Assembly: GCF_000092065.1 (NCBI RefSeq)
Contig: NC_009356.1
Coordinates: 620,001-684,000 of the forward strand
Direction: 5' to 3'
Length of the DNA stretch: 64,000 bases
Source of the DNA: Ostreococcus lucimarinus CCE9901
Taxonomy: Eukaryota; Chlorophyta; Mamiellophyceae; Mamiellales; Bathycoccaceae
The notes under the pieces were generated by a model. That model searched no databases. It saw nothing but the letters and a program-made list of their open reading frames with translations, and had not been told where the DNA came from. Below are positions 48,155 to 59,510 of this stretch, piece after piece. Position 1 is the first letter of the stretch, and every line of letters begins with the position of its first letter. A program made the translations under genes and the position numbers.

Positions 48155-50355
48155 ATGTACGCAAGCTCACCACATATCCTCACAAAAAGCACACGAACGT
48201 TCTCAGTTCAAGGTGCCGCCGCCTCGAGCCGCGCTCAAAGGACCTTCGGTGCTGGACGCTCTGTTGACCTCTCTACCCGCAAGCTGACACCCGGCATTGA
48301 TGTGTTGAAATCTCGACGTTACTCCGCGCGCGTCGCGCGGAAGCAGTCGTTGTGTGTTCGCGCCGAAAAGGTGGTCGGTATCGATCTCGGAACTACAAAC
48401 TCAGCGGTAAGTAAGCTTTTATGCTGAACGAGCCCTGCGTTGTGTGAATGTTGAAGAGAACGTTCTACATTTTTCGCTAAATTCAAGATACTTACCGACA
48501 TATATTTTTTGTTCCACAGGTTGCCGCAATGGAAGGTGGCTCTCCCACTATAGTTACAAATGCTGAAGGCGGACGTACGACACCTTCAGTTGTTGCGTAT
48601 ACGAAGACTGGTGACCGCTTGGTCGGACAAATCGCGAAGCGACAGGGGGTCGTGAATCCTGAAAACACCTTCTTTTCTGTCAAACGTTTCATCGGTCGCA
48701 AAATGGACGAAGTAAACAGTGAGTCTAAAGAGATTCCATACTCTGTTGTCAACAGTGCCGGTAAGGTGAAAATTGAGTGCCCGGCACTTGGAAAGCAGTT
48801 TGCAGCCGAAGAAATCTCCGCTCAAGTGCTTCGCAAGTTGTGCGATGATGCGGCTAGTTTTCTTGGCGATGCAGTAACAAAAGCTGTGGTTACTGTGCCG
48901 GCGTACTTCAATGATAGTCAACGACAGGCTACTAAGGATGCTGGCCAGATTGCGGGTATTGAAGTTTTGCGAATTATCAATGAACCGACAGCAGCCTCAC
49001 TTGCTTACGGTTTTGATCGTAAGTCGAACGAGACTATTTTGATTTTCGATTTAGGAGGTGGTACGTTCGATGTATCTGTTCTTGAAGTCGGAGATGGTGT
49101 CTTCGAGGTTCTGTCAACTTCCGGCGATACTCACCTCGGCGGTGATGATTTCGACAAGCGTATCGTGGAGTGGTTGGCAGGCGACTTTGAAAAATCTGAG
49201 GGCATCGATCTCATGAGTGATAAACAAGCGTTACAAAGACTGACCGAGGCTGCTGAGAAGGCGAAAATGGAACTGTCAACCACTTCGTCAACGTCCATTT
49301 CGCTGCCTTTCATTACTGCCACGGCAGATGGACCAAAACACATCGACACTTCTCTCACCAGACCAAAATTCGAGCAACTATGCGATGATCTGATTAATCG
49401 TTGCAAAGTTCCTGTTCAGCAAGCGCTGAAAGACGCGAAGTTAAGTCTAGCGGAAGTTGACGAAGTGATTCTTGTTGGAGGCTCAACACGCATACCTGCT
49501 ATCCGCGAATTGGTCAAGAGTCTCACTAAGAAGGAACCGAACATGAGCGTAAACCCCGATGAAGTCGTAGCACTTGGCGCCGCTGTGCAAGCTGGGGTAC
49601 TCGCTGGTGAAGTCTCGGACATCGTTCTACTTGATGTGACTCCGTTATCCCTTGGCCTTGAAACGTTAGGAGGGGTGATGACAAAACTTATACCTCGAAA
49701 CACAACACTTCCCACATCGAAGTCAGAAGTGTTTTCCACGGCCGCTGACGGACAGACCAGCGTCGAAATCAATGTTTTACAAGGCGAGCGCGAATTCGTC
49801 AAAGATAACAAGAGTCTTGGAAACTTTAGACTGGACGGCATACCCTCTGCTCCTCGTGGTGTACCGCAGATTGAGGTCAAGTTCGACATAGATGCTAACG
49901 GTATCCTTTCGGTCGAAGCTTGCGACAAGGGCACGGGCAAGAAACAGGACATTAAAATCACTGGAGCTTCTACGCTTTCGTCTGATGAAGTCGATCGCAT
50001 GGTCGCCGATGCGGAAAAATTTGCAAGCGAAGATGCAGCAAAGCGCGAACAAGTCGAGGTGCGAAACAGTGCTGATTCTATGGTTTACCAAACCGAAAAA
50101 CAAGTGCAAGAACTCGATGAAAAAATACCGCAAGATGTCAAAGAAAAAGTTCTTGAAAAAGTTGCTGAGCTCAAGCAAGCCATAGCGAGTGATGACTTAG
50201 AGAAGATGAAAACCGCACAAGAAGATTTGCAACAGCAAGTTATGGCGATGGGCCAGGCGATGTATCAAGGGACTGGTTCTGAAACCGGACAAGAAGCTTC
50301 GACTGATCCTTCTCAAGATGATGTCATAGATGCAGAGTTTTCCAGCGATAAATAA
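48155..50355 (+). CDS. HSP70: Stromal Hsp70 (plastid DnaK-type chaperone)
   Basis: An ATP-dependent chaperone of the chloroplast stroma, used in protein import, folding and PSII repair. Exon 1 (48155-48406) encodes an R/S-rich transit peptide and the first ATPase motif [12 protein letters not shown]; exon 2 runs 48520-50355. The ATPase signature [16 protein letters not shown] and the motif [17 protein letters not shown] are intact. The substrate domain starts after [17 protein letters not shown]. The C-terminal DDVIDAEF is the mark of plastid/cyanobacterial DnaK rather than mitochondrial or cytosolic Hsp70. Confidence 0.96.
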
Positions 50356-50531
50356 GTTCACTTCGACTTGGCGAATTTCTCCCGGTCTTGCTTCTCAGTG
50401 AAATGATTTAATGATACGCACGCCGAACATTCTTTCCGACCTCACTTCACCGCACTTCGCATTTTCTCGAGCAATGAACGTGCACTTTCTCTTGTTGCAG
50501 GGAGTTTGTCGTGAACCTAAATATGAACCAT

Positions 50532-51250
50532 TTATTCAGTTTGTACGAAATACTCGTAGAAAGCAATCCGTACCAGGGCCTCTAATTTCCGTTCCCAGAC
50601 TGCCCGCGTGCCCTCGCCCTTGAAATGACTTGAACCATATACTTCATAATCACTCAAATTCAACTCACCTCACAAATAGTCCCAAACGACTCACCGGGAA
50701 GAGAATCATTCAAATTCTGCATCAGAACGCTTCGAAAACTTGCGTTTGGATTATCAACATTTTCTAAAGACAAGTTCACAAGTGTAAGCGACAAATTAGT
50801 CGACAACGCTGCCAGTGCTTTCCTTGCTTCGACAGCCACAAATTTCTTCCCCGATGAGTTCATCTCAATCAAATTACAGAAGCATCGCTGGATCGAATCT
50901 TCATCCTTCAGTATCTTGGACGTATCGTATCCATCGATGATCTCTGTTGCGCAGAGTAGGGCTGACTTGCTTACAACACTTCGCAGGTTTCGCATTTGTT
51001 GCAATATTGAGTGCAGTGCTGGTTCAGCATGGCTCTCGAACGCATCTTTATGGAAGCGAACAAGACGTCGAATATATAGCATCGCATTGCATGATATCAT
51101 CCACTCTTTGCTACTTACCTCACTCACAACACGCGCAATCGAAGTGCCGGGTTCTTCACAAGATGAGAGTTGGTCGGAACTTACATAGAAGGACGAAACA
51201 TCCACTTGGGGAGGCTCGTCTTCTCTCGCCAACACGCCCCTCTCTGGCAT
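50532..51250 (-). CDS. Small TOG/CLASP-like armadillo-repeat protein
   Basis: Two exons, 51250-50660 (approximately) and 50618-50532, give about 225 residues. The middle is a HEAT/TOG-like unit: SKEWMISCNAMLYIRRLVRF, HAEPALHSILQQMRNLRSVV, SKSALLCATEIIDGY and VAVEARKALAALS, with the W and paired helices expected of TOG domains that bind tubulin. A single TOG domain this small resembles TOGARAM/FAM179-type or CLASP fragments; these act at microtubules and cilia. The last exon reads WERKLEALVRIAFYEYF. Confidence 0.68.
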
Positions 51251-51293
51251 AGCGATTCAGATTTGGATTACCGTAAAATGAGATAAGCACGAG

Positions 51294-51537
51294 ATGAGCA
51301 GTGACGCTCGTGGACTGTAAGAGCGTCTACACGGACGCGCCCGGGCTGAGACCTGAAGTATCCCGTCGAGCTAAAATGTCTGAAGTGTCTGAATGCTTCA
51401 ATATAGATACGGGTTTTCTGCTGTTTGTACTGTATTTTGTACCGAACATCGCGGGTTGGTATTACCTAGCGTACAAACAACTGCACGTATACAATCAAAT
51501 ACGACAGAGAGCGTCACCTGTCGGAGCAGGACAGTAG
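51294..51537 (+). CDS. Small single-pass membrane protein, unknown
   Basis: Two exons, 51294-51316 and 51351-51537, with a 34-nt intron, give a product of about 69 residues; without the intron the same frame is open from 51301. It has a short polar N-terminus, a hydrophobic segment (FLLFVLYFVPNIAGWYYLAY) and a polar tail (KQLHVYNQIRQRASPVGAGQ). The segment faintly recalls PsbY-type helices, but not enough to name it. Confidence 0.45.
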
Positions 51538-51551
51538 GGCGTGCTGCGAAG

Positions 51552-52072
51552 ATGCAAACTCAGAATGAGATCGATGATCTAACGATGCAGATCAAGGTAT
51601 TCGTTTGAAAGCTCATCTATCTCCGACTGATTGCTTCCAAGGATCCAAGCAGAGTGCGTGGCTCTGGTTACATCCAGTTTCCACCACAGAGGCCTTTTGC
51701 TACTCCTGTTATAGTGCAACCGCCGACTATCTGTGTGCGTAATTTTGTCACCTATACCGTCTCATCGTATCCTAATCTAATTCCTAGCAATCCTCGCACG
51801 TTCGTTCATCGGTTCCACGGACCCAATCTTCAGTGGCTAGAGCACCTCAGGTGGTCACTCCACGGTGTGTGTCTACCGAAGTGCATGAATCTACGGGTAC
51901 GGGTGTGGAGTCGGTTATCAGTTCAGAGGTACGCGCAACACGGTTTTGTCTTATTTCGATCTGAGAAACTCCCTGACAGCCGGGCCTCGCAGCACCAATC
52001 ATCAGCAACCAGCCGGCTGACTTGAAGCTGTCGCGTTCGCAGTCAAAGAGATTACGCAAGAAGAAGCGAGAT
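51552..52072 (+). CDS. Hypothetical protein, proline/serine-rich, exon structure unsure
   Basis: Begins MQTQNEIDDLTMQIK, splices at a 48-nt intron to DPSRVRGSGYIQFPPQRPFA and PVIVQPPTIC, and then continues through one or two uncertain introns. The likeliest end is a basic tail (LKLSRSQSKRLRKKKRDNS) near 52072, though another frame stops at 52025. No domain is recognised; the pattern suggests a short nuclear or nucleolar protein. Confidence 0.4.
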
Positions 52073-52144
52073 AATTCATAGTAATTTGTTGTTCACATGA
52101 AATAACATACAATATTCGAATCGATATACGTACAGCTATAGATA

Positions 52145-52859
52145 CTAGTCAACGCTGAGTTGGGCTATTTCGCCTTCCAATGACTTCAAAGTAGCCAACT
52201 GCCTGTTCAAAATGTTGACATATTTGCTCAAAGAGCTAGAGCCTTCTTGATCACTCTGTGTAATAGGTATGAACCATGTGCTGTTACCTGTGGGATAGTT
52301 CACGTACCGTTTTTTCATCGAACATGCTGCTCACGTCTTGAATTTTTTCACAGACGTCCTTCAGTTGAGCGCTCATGCTTTCTGCAAAACAAAATAGTCG
52401 GTCGTTGCGATCCAGTTGCACCGCACCCGGTCCGTGTCTGCATGACTTTTTAACCATCATATAATACACGTTCATCGGTACAAACCTGACTAATTCATGT
52501 GTATCTTCTTCAATTTTGGCGAGCGCCACCTCGAGGTCACTCTGATAGTTCTCAAGTGTCTCAAGCTGAAATTTTAACCGATATTGTGCAGCAGAAAGAC
52601 CGCATAGATCCGTCTGCGTATGTTCGCGTAAATTCACAATAGTTTGAACATGTTTACATACTTGGATCGAGTTAATAGACTTCCTTTGCCTTGATAGCGT
52701 CGTGTCGAGCGAGTTTAGCACTCGTGTCTGTCTGGAAAACGTTTCCTGTGTTTGAAGTGTAAGATTTTCCGAGAGGCAGGGAGTGAGTGCACTCACATTT
52801 GTGGCTGCTAAGCCAGACTGCCAGCCGCGGATTAAATCTTCGGTTCCTCGTGTCATCAA
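52145..52859 (-). CDS. NUP62: Nup62-like nucleoporin C-terminal coiled-coil protein without FG repeats
   Basis: Nup62 forms the central channel complex of the nuclear pore through its C-terminal coiled coils. Four or five exons give TEDLIRGWQSGLAATN, then coiled segments TLQTQETFSRQTRVLNSLDT, QYRLKFQLETLENYQSDLEV and ALAKIEEDTHELV, then the Nup62-like RNDRLFCFAESMSAQLKDV and the final VNILNRQLATLKSLEGEIAQ. The usual FG-repeat half is absent. Only about 240 bp separates the start from the PsbX gene, so an upstream FG exon is unlikely. Confidence 0.72.
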
Positions 52860-53100
52860 CGTCGTACTATGCGCCGTCGACTGGTTGCTTCGACGTTCAC
52901 TTTCGCGGGTTGTGCTGTGATTTTGGTTTCTTAACTTAATAAAGAAAAAGAACTATTATTGGTTTAAGTATGACAACACACGCGTGCCCCAAAGAATCTT
53001 CAAAGATTTGGATTTGGGTTGCGGTTATCGCGATAAACGTTGGACACCGTTCGAAGCGCGTCACTGTCGCGTCGTTTTACGAGATCCAACTTAAGTGAAC

Positions 53101-53687
53101 ATGTCCGTTCACACGTCACTTAAAGTCATTGCCCTGCCGAAGGTTCACGCTCGCAGTGTTCGCAAGCAAGGTGCGAGAAGCGCATTATCTTACTTGATCG
53201 CGACTTGCATCCGTTCGCGATCGTTCTTCGTTTCTTTTCCTTCAGCGGCTTTACGCTCGACCGTTGCTCGTTACAAGGAGCGCCGAACATTTTCTATGAG
53301 TAACCTTTACCCTCGCCACAGCGTCTTACGTACCGACTGACTCGTATACTTCTCGAACACCGACAGGCAAGACCTTCGCGGTATCCGCGAAAGCGTCCTC
53401 AACCTCCGAAACCGTATTCAACTTCGAGAAGTATGTCCATTAAGTTGAGCTCTGTAGAAATCACATGACATCGTATGCGTAGGGTGGAGAAGGTTAAATC
53501 AAAGGCCAGCGCCGCTATGTCTGCCGCAGTTATCACGTCTATGACTTCTCCTTTGTTGGCTGAAGCCTCCGTGACGCCATCTTTGAAGAATACGTTGCTC
53601 TCCGTTGTCGCAGGTGGTGTCGTACTTGGGGCTATCGCCGCGGCTGTCATAGGGGTCTCTTCCTTTGACAAAGTCTCACGCAAATAA
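53101..53687 (+). CDS. psbX: Photosystem II subunit PsbX, nuclear-encoded
   Basis: PsbX is a single-helix PSII protein near the QB site. Exons 53101-53170, 53367-53430 and 53484-53687 encode a bipartite transit peptide with a thylakoid-signal-like part ([16 protein letters not shown]) and the mature protein [20 protein letters not shown], then [16 protein letters not shown]. The pattern TPSLKN..LS...GG......VIGVS.FD is the PsbX family pattern. Nuclear location of psbX is a green-lineage character; it is plastid-encoded in red algae and their derivatives. Confidence 0.93.
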
Positions 53688-53910
53688 GCTCTGAAGAGCC
53701 AAGTCAAATGAAGAGGCGACTAGAGTTTATGAGGTATCGCTAACAAGTGTGCGATTATGGCAAGTTGAAGAAGATCGTGTATATGCGCAATAGTTAAATA
53801 CTTGACATACTCTAACCTCACTTAATTCTCACACCGAACCTCGCGCTAAGTGATCCGTGCCCGTCGATTTTTAATTAAAGACTAATCAATATGGAGTGCG
53901 TCGCGGTCAA

Positions 53911-54893
53911 CTATGTACTTATATCTGAGTACCCAAGTTCCACAGGCCCAGTTTGCTCATACAGATCGAGTATCCGATTTCCTATAAGCTCAGAGATTTC
54001 TGGGTCAACATTCACGGCTTCCCACCATTTCTTCGGCAGTTCGAACTTGGAGCTCAGAAATTTGGTAGCTGTTTGAACTCAGAGAAAGTTCTGATTTCAA
54101 GCGCACGCAACTTACCTAAGTAGACGACTGCTTCAGCTATATGGTTTGCACTATACTCAAGGCATAGTGATGTTCGTAGACTTGCGCATTCGTCAGAAAT
54201 GTTATAATGTCGCGCGCAGATTTCTCGTACCTATCGTTAGCGAAATTCCAAGAAACTTGCGCAAGCGTTTTTGTTGACTCTTCCTCTATTAAACCAGCCT
54301 GACTCATCCTTTTAATTACTGAAAGTAAATGCTTATACGGATGTTCTACATTGAAATCAAAGCCAAGGCGATGCAGAAGTACACGTTCAGCTCTGAGAAT
54401 TGTCTCCTTCAGCTCAACATGAAGTTCCTGTCGCCGTTTAAGGGTGATTGTTACGAGCAAAATGAACATAATACCTGCTGCGAACTTTCTAGACGCGTGG
54501 GGTCGCTTGCTTTACGCTGTAATAAGTGGGACGTACGAGCAAGGTCATTGAGAGGTTTCGGGGTTTCTTCCACCTTTCCGGCAAGAAAAAGACACGCAGT
54601 GGCCATGACCTGCAAAGCTATCAACTCGAGCATGTTTCGGTTTTTTGGTTCCTTACCGCCGTCTCAAACTGTTGTGCATTTTGACTATCGAGCTCAAAAA
54701 AACGATGACAGAACACTGCCGCGGTCGCAATAGTGAGCTGGGGCCTGTCGCAGTCTGTTCTTTAGGAAAACTCGAACTGTACTACTTCATATGCTTACAC
54801 TTTTAGCTTCATGCCCGCTTCTTTGAGAAAATCGCAGTAACGCCATCTTCGCTCAGTGCTGGCATCCTTAGCTGTGCGAATTGAGCTTGACAT
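53911..54893 (-). CDS. Cyclin T/K-type (transcriptional) cyclin
   Basis: Cyclins of this type pair with CDK9/12 kinases that phosphorylate the RNA polymerase II tail. About five exons give TERRWRYCDFLKEAGMKLKV, PQLTIATAAVFCHRFFEL, VMATACLFLAGKVEETPKPL, ERVLLHRLGFDFNVEHPYKH, SLRTSLCLEYSANHIAEAVV and KFLSSKFELPKKWWEAVNVD. FLAGKVEETPKPL and GFDFNVEHPY are typical of cyclins T, K and L. It ends shortly after the second cyclin box, without the long tail of animal cyclin T. Confidence 0.88.
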
Positions 54894-55173
54894 GGTCAGT
54901 AATGTGGGTGTTGAGCACGCGGCGGGAGCGCAGGGACTCACGTTTGTTTGTGACTGGTGGCGGTGCCGTACTTTCTTCGACTAACTCAATATACAACCAA
55001 CAAATAGAGCTATTAGCGTGCACGATTCGGGCAGCATTGCTCATGGTAATAATGTCTGCACGTGCAAGTTGCGCATCTGGCACGTACAGAAAGCCCGTGT
55101 CCGTCTGGAGCCCAGAACCGCCAGAGCAAGGTAGACGTAGGCTCGGACCGCCGACACGCCGGTCGATCGTTCC

Positions 55174-55488
55174 ATGGACGATCTCATTGTCGTTCGTTGC
55201 AATAGAGACGTGAGCAAGTCATCACTTATCTCGCATGTCACACGGACGAGTTCTGCGTATTTTGAGACAGACGGCGTCGAGCGCGGGGAAAGGTCTCTCG
55301 GGGACCCTGGAGCTCTCGCTGATTCTGAGGTCTGGGTGCTCACGGACAACGGCCAGATGTTGAAAGTTGCGGACGTTAATCAAGTCCTACCGGTCAAACT
55401 CATTGAAACGGCGAGTGGGTACGTCGTGTATTCGCTTTTACTGTATGGTCTTGCCTACTCACGACCCCAGGGAACGTACCAGGACTGA
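55174..55488 (+). CDS. Hypothetical 104-residue protein
   Basis: A single open frame with protein-like composition: DDLIVVRCNRDVSKSSLISH, LADSEVWVLTDNGQMLKVAD, VNQVLPVKLIETASGYVVYS, then LLLYGLAYSRPQGTYQD. No family is recognised. It starts about 280 bp from the divergent cyclin gene; further 3' exons are possible. Confidence 0.35.
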   Translation: MDDLIVVRCNRDVSKSSLISHVTRTSSAYFETDGVERGERSLGDPGALADSEVWVLTDNGQMLKVADVNQVLPVKLIETASGYVVYSLLLYGLAYSRPQGTYQD

Positions 55489-55704
55489 GTGCGAGCTAAG
55501 TGAAGAGAACGTGGCGCCGGTGGAGGTAAGCTGATTTAAAACACGAATGTCCCTCAAATCATTGGAAATATAGATGGACGTGCTGCGCTTAGCTACTTGC
55601 AGCGCGACAAGTGCCACCGTCCAAACGGAATACGTGGCAGAGCTGCTGTGAGACTGGCCAAGATTTGCCTATCCCTGTTAGCATTGGAGTACCAAGCTAG
55701 TAGC

Positions 55705-55747
55705 GTATGTATGTATGTATGTATGTATGTATGTATGCATGTATGTA
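55705..55747. repeat. (GTAT)n microsatellite
   Basis: About ten tandem GTAT units with one GCAT variant; the degenerate GTAT/GTGT pattern continues to about 55770. Confidence 0.93.
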
Positions 55748-56530
55748 GGCGTGTATGCATGTGTGTTATCGGTGTGAATCTATGTACGCGCATCGTTTAA
55801 TAGACCGTTGCACGTCGTATTTGTAATTTGTAACTAAGGTATCCACGTGTACTAGTAGTTCTAGACACCTCAAAGAGCTAATGCAGCTCTCTGGCTGTTT
55901 TAGTTGGTGCTATCAAAAATTGCGCATAGTAAGCGCGAACATTCGCCTTGTGTTTGAAGCCGCTGTTGTGTTGCTTTCGGACCGTTGCCGAGTCGTGTGT
56001 CAGGTGGGCGTTGCAGTAGTCTGAAGCGGAATATTGTTGAGGTATGTTGTACTTTTACCAACAGCGAGAAATGTGCGTACCGCAGTAATACCGTGCCATG
56101 CTGCGCCGTGTGTTCGCTCTAGTAACGAGCCTCCTGTTTCCACTTCGGAATGTGGAGTTATCCGAGCTCTTCTAGTCTTAACTCGCGTTACTCCTGCACT
56201 CCAGAACTGCAGAAGCAATGTGCCGCGCGCTCGCCCTCGCACGAGTCTCGGAATGAAGTTCTGACTCAGAACTTCTGAGTTAGCCGATTTCCGCTATCGG
56301 ATTCCTGGGTCATTACGGCCCGTAATTACGGGGAAGAATCGTATAATGTTTGTTTTATCCCATATTTGATTGAGCAAGCCAGCCTTAGCTCAGTACTTAG
56401 AACGTGCACAGTAAGTTCCAGTCCAGCTTCTAGAAGTTTGAGCTTGATCTTACAGAGCTTGATTAGCAACACACTCCGTAGAATGTCGGTGAAATAACAG
56501 CGCTATAGTATAGTAGTGATAATATGAACA

Positions 56531-56568
56531 TGATAATATTATCATTGTTGATATTAATATCAACAATG
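56531..56568. repeat. Adjacent perfect palindromes (14 bp and 26 bp)
   Basis: TGATAATATTATCA at 56531-56544 overlaps a 26-bp perfect palindrome at 56543-56568 whose arms are CATTGTTG and CAACAATG around ATATTAATAT. Both are AT-rich and could extrude as cruciforms or hairpins. Confidence 0.88.
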
Positions 56569-56756
56569 AGTTGCGCCACGATTAAGCGTCTTGAATAAAA
56601 CGTACTCGGGACTTCTTCTCAGCTTGCATAAGGCCTTTCTCTTGGCGATACGATGAACATAATGTATAAGTTATTTCTTTATTTCGTTGTACAGAGTGAT
56701 ATACGCTACAGATGCGACACTATGGTCATATACTGAATACGAGCGATTATTTCAGG

Positions 56757-58307
56757 CTATTCCCGCTGAAGATAGCTCTTCGCGTTGATGAGCGGGGCAA
56801 GCAGACAAATTCCGACAAACGTGGCGGTGAGAAGCGCAGCGAAAAATGCGTCCCATCCGTACTGTTGCACAAGAAGAGAAAGTGGAACGCCCGCGTTGGC
56901 TGCTCCTAGATATGCAATCCACCCAAGGAATCCCTCACTCGCACCAACGGAGCGACGACCAACAATTTCGGCCCCACACAGTCCTACTAGCATTTGCGGA
57001 CCGTACAGGAAGAACCCAATCATAAAAACTATGAGAGCTTGAGTGACGGGCCAACCAGCAGGAACCATCTTGAATGCAAGTAAAGAAGCCGCAACGCCAA
57101 TAAGATATACCATCACGACTCGAATACGATTACCGACGGCTCCTCTCGTTGATTTCGCAATCAAAGAGTCACTGATCCTTCCAGCTATCAGACTACCAAG
57201 CAAACCACCAAGTTCGAGGCCAGATACTCGGACGGCCGCCGCGCCTGCGTCGATCACACCCTTTTCTTTGATAAGATAAAATACTGACCAAGAAGTGATG
57301 CCCTGACGAACGACATAGACACAAAAGTATGTGAAAGCAAGCCCCCAGATGAAAGGGTTGGAGAGAACATTATGAAGAAGATTGTTCAAAAGGCTCGGTT
57401 GTTTCGAAATGTCGGCAGCATCAGCCTTAAGTCCGCCGGCAATGCTGACGTCTATCTCGACTGGTTCGAAACCTTTATCTTCTGGAGAATCTTTCAGCGT
57501 CGAGACGATGATCACACCAACAACGACAGCTATGCAGCCAGGAGCCCACAGACCCCAGTTCCAACCAAACGTACGAGCAGCAGTTCCAGCTAAGATGGGC
57601 GCCATAAAACCTCCAAGATTATGGGCAATGTTCCACATTCCCCAGTATGTTCCACGCTCGCTAGCAGCGAACCAAGAAGTCAAAATTTTCGCACAGCTTG
57701 GCGCACCGAACCCCTGCAAGATTCCATTCATCGCCCAGAGGACACAAAAGAAAGGAAGTGTCGAGCTCGCACCAAACGCAATATTTACAAGGCCAGTCGC
57801 AATCAAACCTCCGCCAAGCATTAGACTTGGCGATAACATATCACCCACCACACCGCTGACGAACTTACTGCAGCCATAACAAAGTGGAAAGATAGAGGTG
57901 ATAACACCAATAGAAGTTATATCAAGATGTAAAGACGGAGAAGCCACCATAGCTGGAGCAGTGAACGTCAAACTGTTGCGGGTCAAGTAGTAGCACGAGT
58001 AACCGAACAAAATGCTGAAAAACACGGAAAGGCGTGTTCTTAGAAACAGACTGTCGTATGTCCTCTTTGGCTCGGAAGTAGTTGCTGAGAAACCACAAAC
58101 TGTCGACGGACGGTGCAACTTGCTTCGACAATTGCGTATATGCCGCTTCTGGGGCGTAAAGTCACGTCGCACTGCGCATTTAATCCAAGTTACACGCTTC
58201 GGACCTCTCCGAGTTGTTCGAGATCCCACGGGGCTCCCCGGCTGGGCGTTGAGTGTTGTGACGTGTGCCGAGACGAACATTTCTGCTACGAAAGCAAAGC
58301 AAACCAA
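56757..58307 (-). CDS. Organophosphate:phosphate antiporter (OPA/MFS, GlpT/UhpT-like)
   Basis: A 12-helix major-facilitator protein of the OPA group (glycerol-3-phosphate or hexose-phosphate exchanged for phosphate). About 85 N-terminal residues are rich in R, T and S and could be a plastid transit peptide. The transporter core begins RLSVFFSILFGYSCYYLTRN and shows FPLCYGCSKFVSGVVGDMLS, GFGAPSCAKILTSWFAASER, GTYWGMWNIAHNLGG and GPQMLVGLCGAEIVGRRSVG. These are OPA signatures, including the R-bearing loops. Substrate is not decided by sequence alone. No introns are seen. Confidence 0.87.
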   Translation of the reverse strand: MVCFAFVAEMFVSAHVTTLNAQPGSPVGSRTTRRGPKRVTWIKCAVRRDFTPQKRHIRNCRSKLHRPSTVCGFSATTSEPKRTYDSLFLRTRLSVFFSILFGYSCYYLTRNSLTFTAPAMVASPSLHLDITSIGVITSIFPLCYGCSKFVSGVVGDMLSPSLMLGGGLIATGLVNIAFGASSTLPFFCVLWAMNGILQGFGAPSCAKILTSWFAASERGTYWGMWNIAHNLGGFMAPILAGTAARTFGWNWGLWAPGCIAVVVGVIIVSTLKDSPEDKGFEPVEIDVSIAGGLKADAADISKQPSLLNNLLHNVLSNPFIWGLAFTYFCVYVVRQGITSWSVFYLIKEKGVIDAGAAAVRVSGLELGGLLGSLIAGRISDSLIAKSTRGAVGNRIRVVMVYLIGVAASLLAFKMVPAGWPVTQALIVFMIGFFLYGPQMLVGLCGAEIVGRRSVGASEGFLGWIAYLGAANAGVPLSLLVQQYGWDAFFAALLTATFVGICLLAPLINAKSYLQRE

Positions 58308-58579
58308 AAGAACACGGATTCAACTTCGAATCGCCTTGCTCTATGTCGCGCGACTCTCTGAAAACGGCCGTTACGTCTTCTTCTTCAACCACGCACGGGA
58401 CGTTCGGTACACGTGCAAAATCATATCAATGATGGCATATTGTAAGACAATTCTCGCGAAATAGTCCACGTCGAGTGGGTTTTCTGCCCGGCGAAAAACC
58501 GAAAAGTTGTGCGTCGGTGCGCACGTACCTCAGACGTCGCCTCAAGTACGCGGAACAGGCAACGCCCACAGAGCCTGTC

Positions 58580-59401
58580 ATGAAAGCTACTGGTTTTGAT
58601 TTTCACCGCGTGCACGCCCCCGCGCAAGATTTTCGCGCGAAAAAGACCGGTACAACGATATGTGGAGTAGTCTTCGCGGGGGGTGTTGTTCTCGGTGCAG
58701 ATACTCGGTCTACGAACGGGGAAACAGTAGCCGACAAAAACTGCGAAAAAATACATCACATAGCACCAAACATATATTGCTGCGGAGCTGGAACAGCTGC
58801 CGACACGGAGTCTCTGACTGGTAAGAGTTGCAACGTTGTCGGATTGTTCGAGATTTTGTTCCAATATTTATTCTAATAACACCACATAGGCCTGATTTCT
58901 TCCAATCTTCACCTTCACAGGGCACAAACAAATCGACAGAATTTGGTGAAGACTGCGCTCACTATGCTTAAAAGCTATCTTTTCCGTTATCAAGGTCATG
59001 TTGGCGCCGCACTAGTTTTAGGCGGCGTCGACAAGGAAGGCGCACATCTTTACACTGTCTACCCCCACGGATCCTCTGATGCTTTACCGTTCGCAGCGAT
59101 GGGTAGCGGATCTTTAGCGGCCATTGCAACGCTCGAGACGGGCTATAGTGAGGTTTTGAAGTTGGATGATGCAAAGGAGTTAGTGACACGAGCTATTCTA
59201 GCAGGTGTACTAAATGATCTCGGTTCCGGCTCTTCCGTCGACTTGTGTATAATTTCAAGGAGTGGGACAGAATATGTTAGGAATTATCGGTCTGATATGC
59301 ATCGAACTTTCAAATTGACACCTGGTTACGAATTCGGAGACGAATGCAACGAAGTGAACAGCGCCAACTTTGATACTGCCACTCGTATATTACGCAACTA
59401 A
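58580..59401 (+). CDS. PSMB7: 20S proteasome subunit beta-2 (PSMB7 type, trypsin-like)
   Basis: A catalytic inner-ring subunit. Exons 58580-58820 and 58890-59401 join to give [20 protein letters not shown]. The processed N-terminal threonine is in [21 protein letters not shown], with propeptide [20 protein letters not shown] before it. The C-terminal part has [40 protein letters not shown] and a long tail (beta-2 arm) [10 protein letters not shown]. An in-frame Met at 58475 is possible, but 58580 gives the usual propeptide length. Confidence 0.93.
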
Positions 59402-59510
59402 AGAACCCAGTTGAGTGAGATATGTCACGTTTATGTCGCTAAATATTTCCTTTAAGCTTGTAAAAAGTTTTCGTCTTGTTGACTTGAATGTTCGACTTGA
59501 AAAGCCCATC

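Larger units (their letters stand above)
55489..56756. other. Gene-poor stretch with a microsatellite and palindromes
   Basis: About 1.27 kb with no recognised gene. It contains a (GTAT)n microsatellite at 55705-55747 and paired palindromes at 56531-56568. Short open frames in it are low-complexity or without family resemblance. The OPA transporter stop is at 56757. Confidence 0.5.

Noticed and set aside
55597-55800. Open frames with repeated CMYV or YIHT residues
   Set aside because: They are translations of the GTAT microsatellite.
56385-56450. tRNA-like string TTAGCTCAGTACTTAGA
   Set aside because: D-stem partner and T-loop are missing, so no cloverleaf forms.
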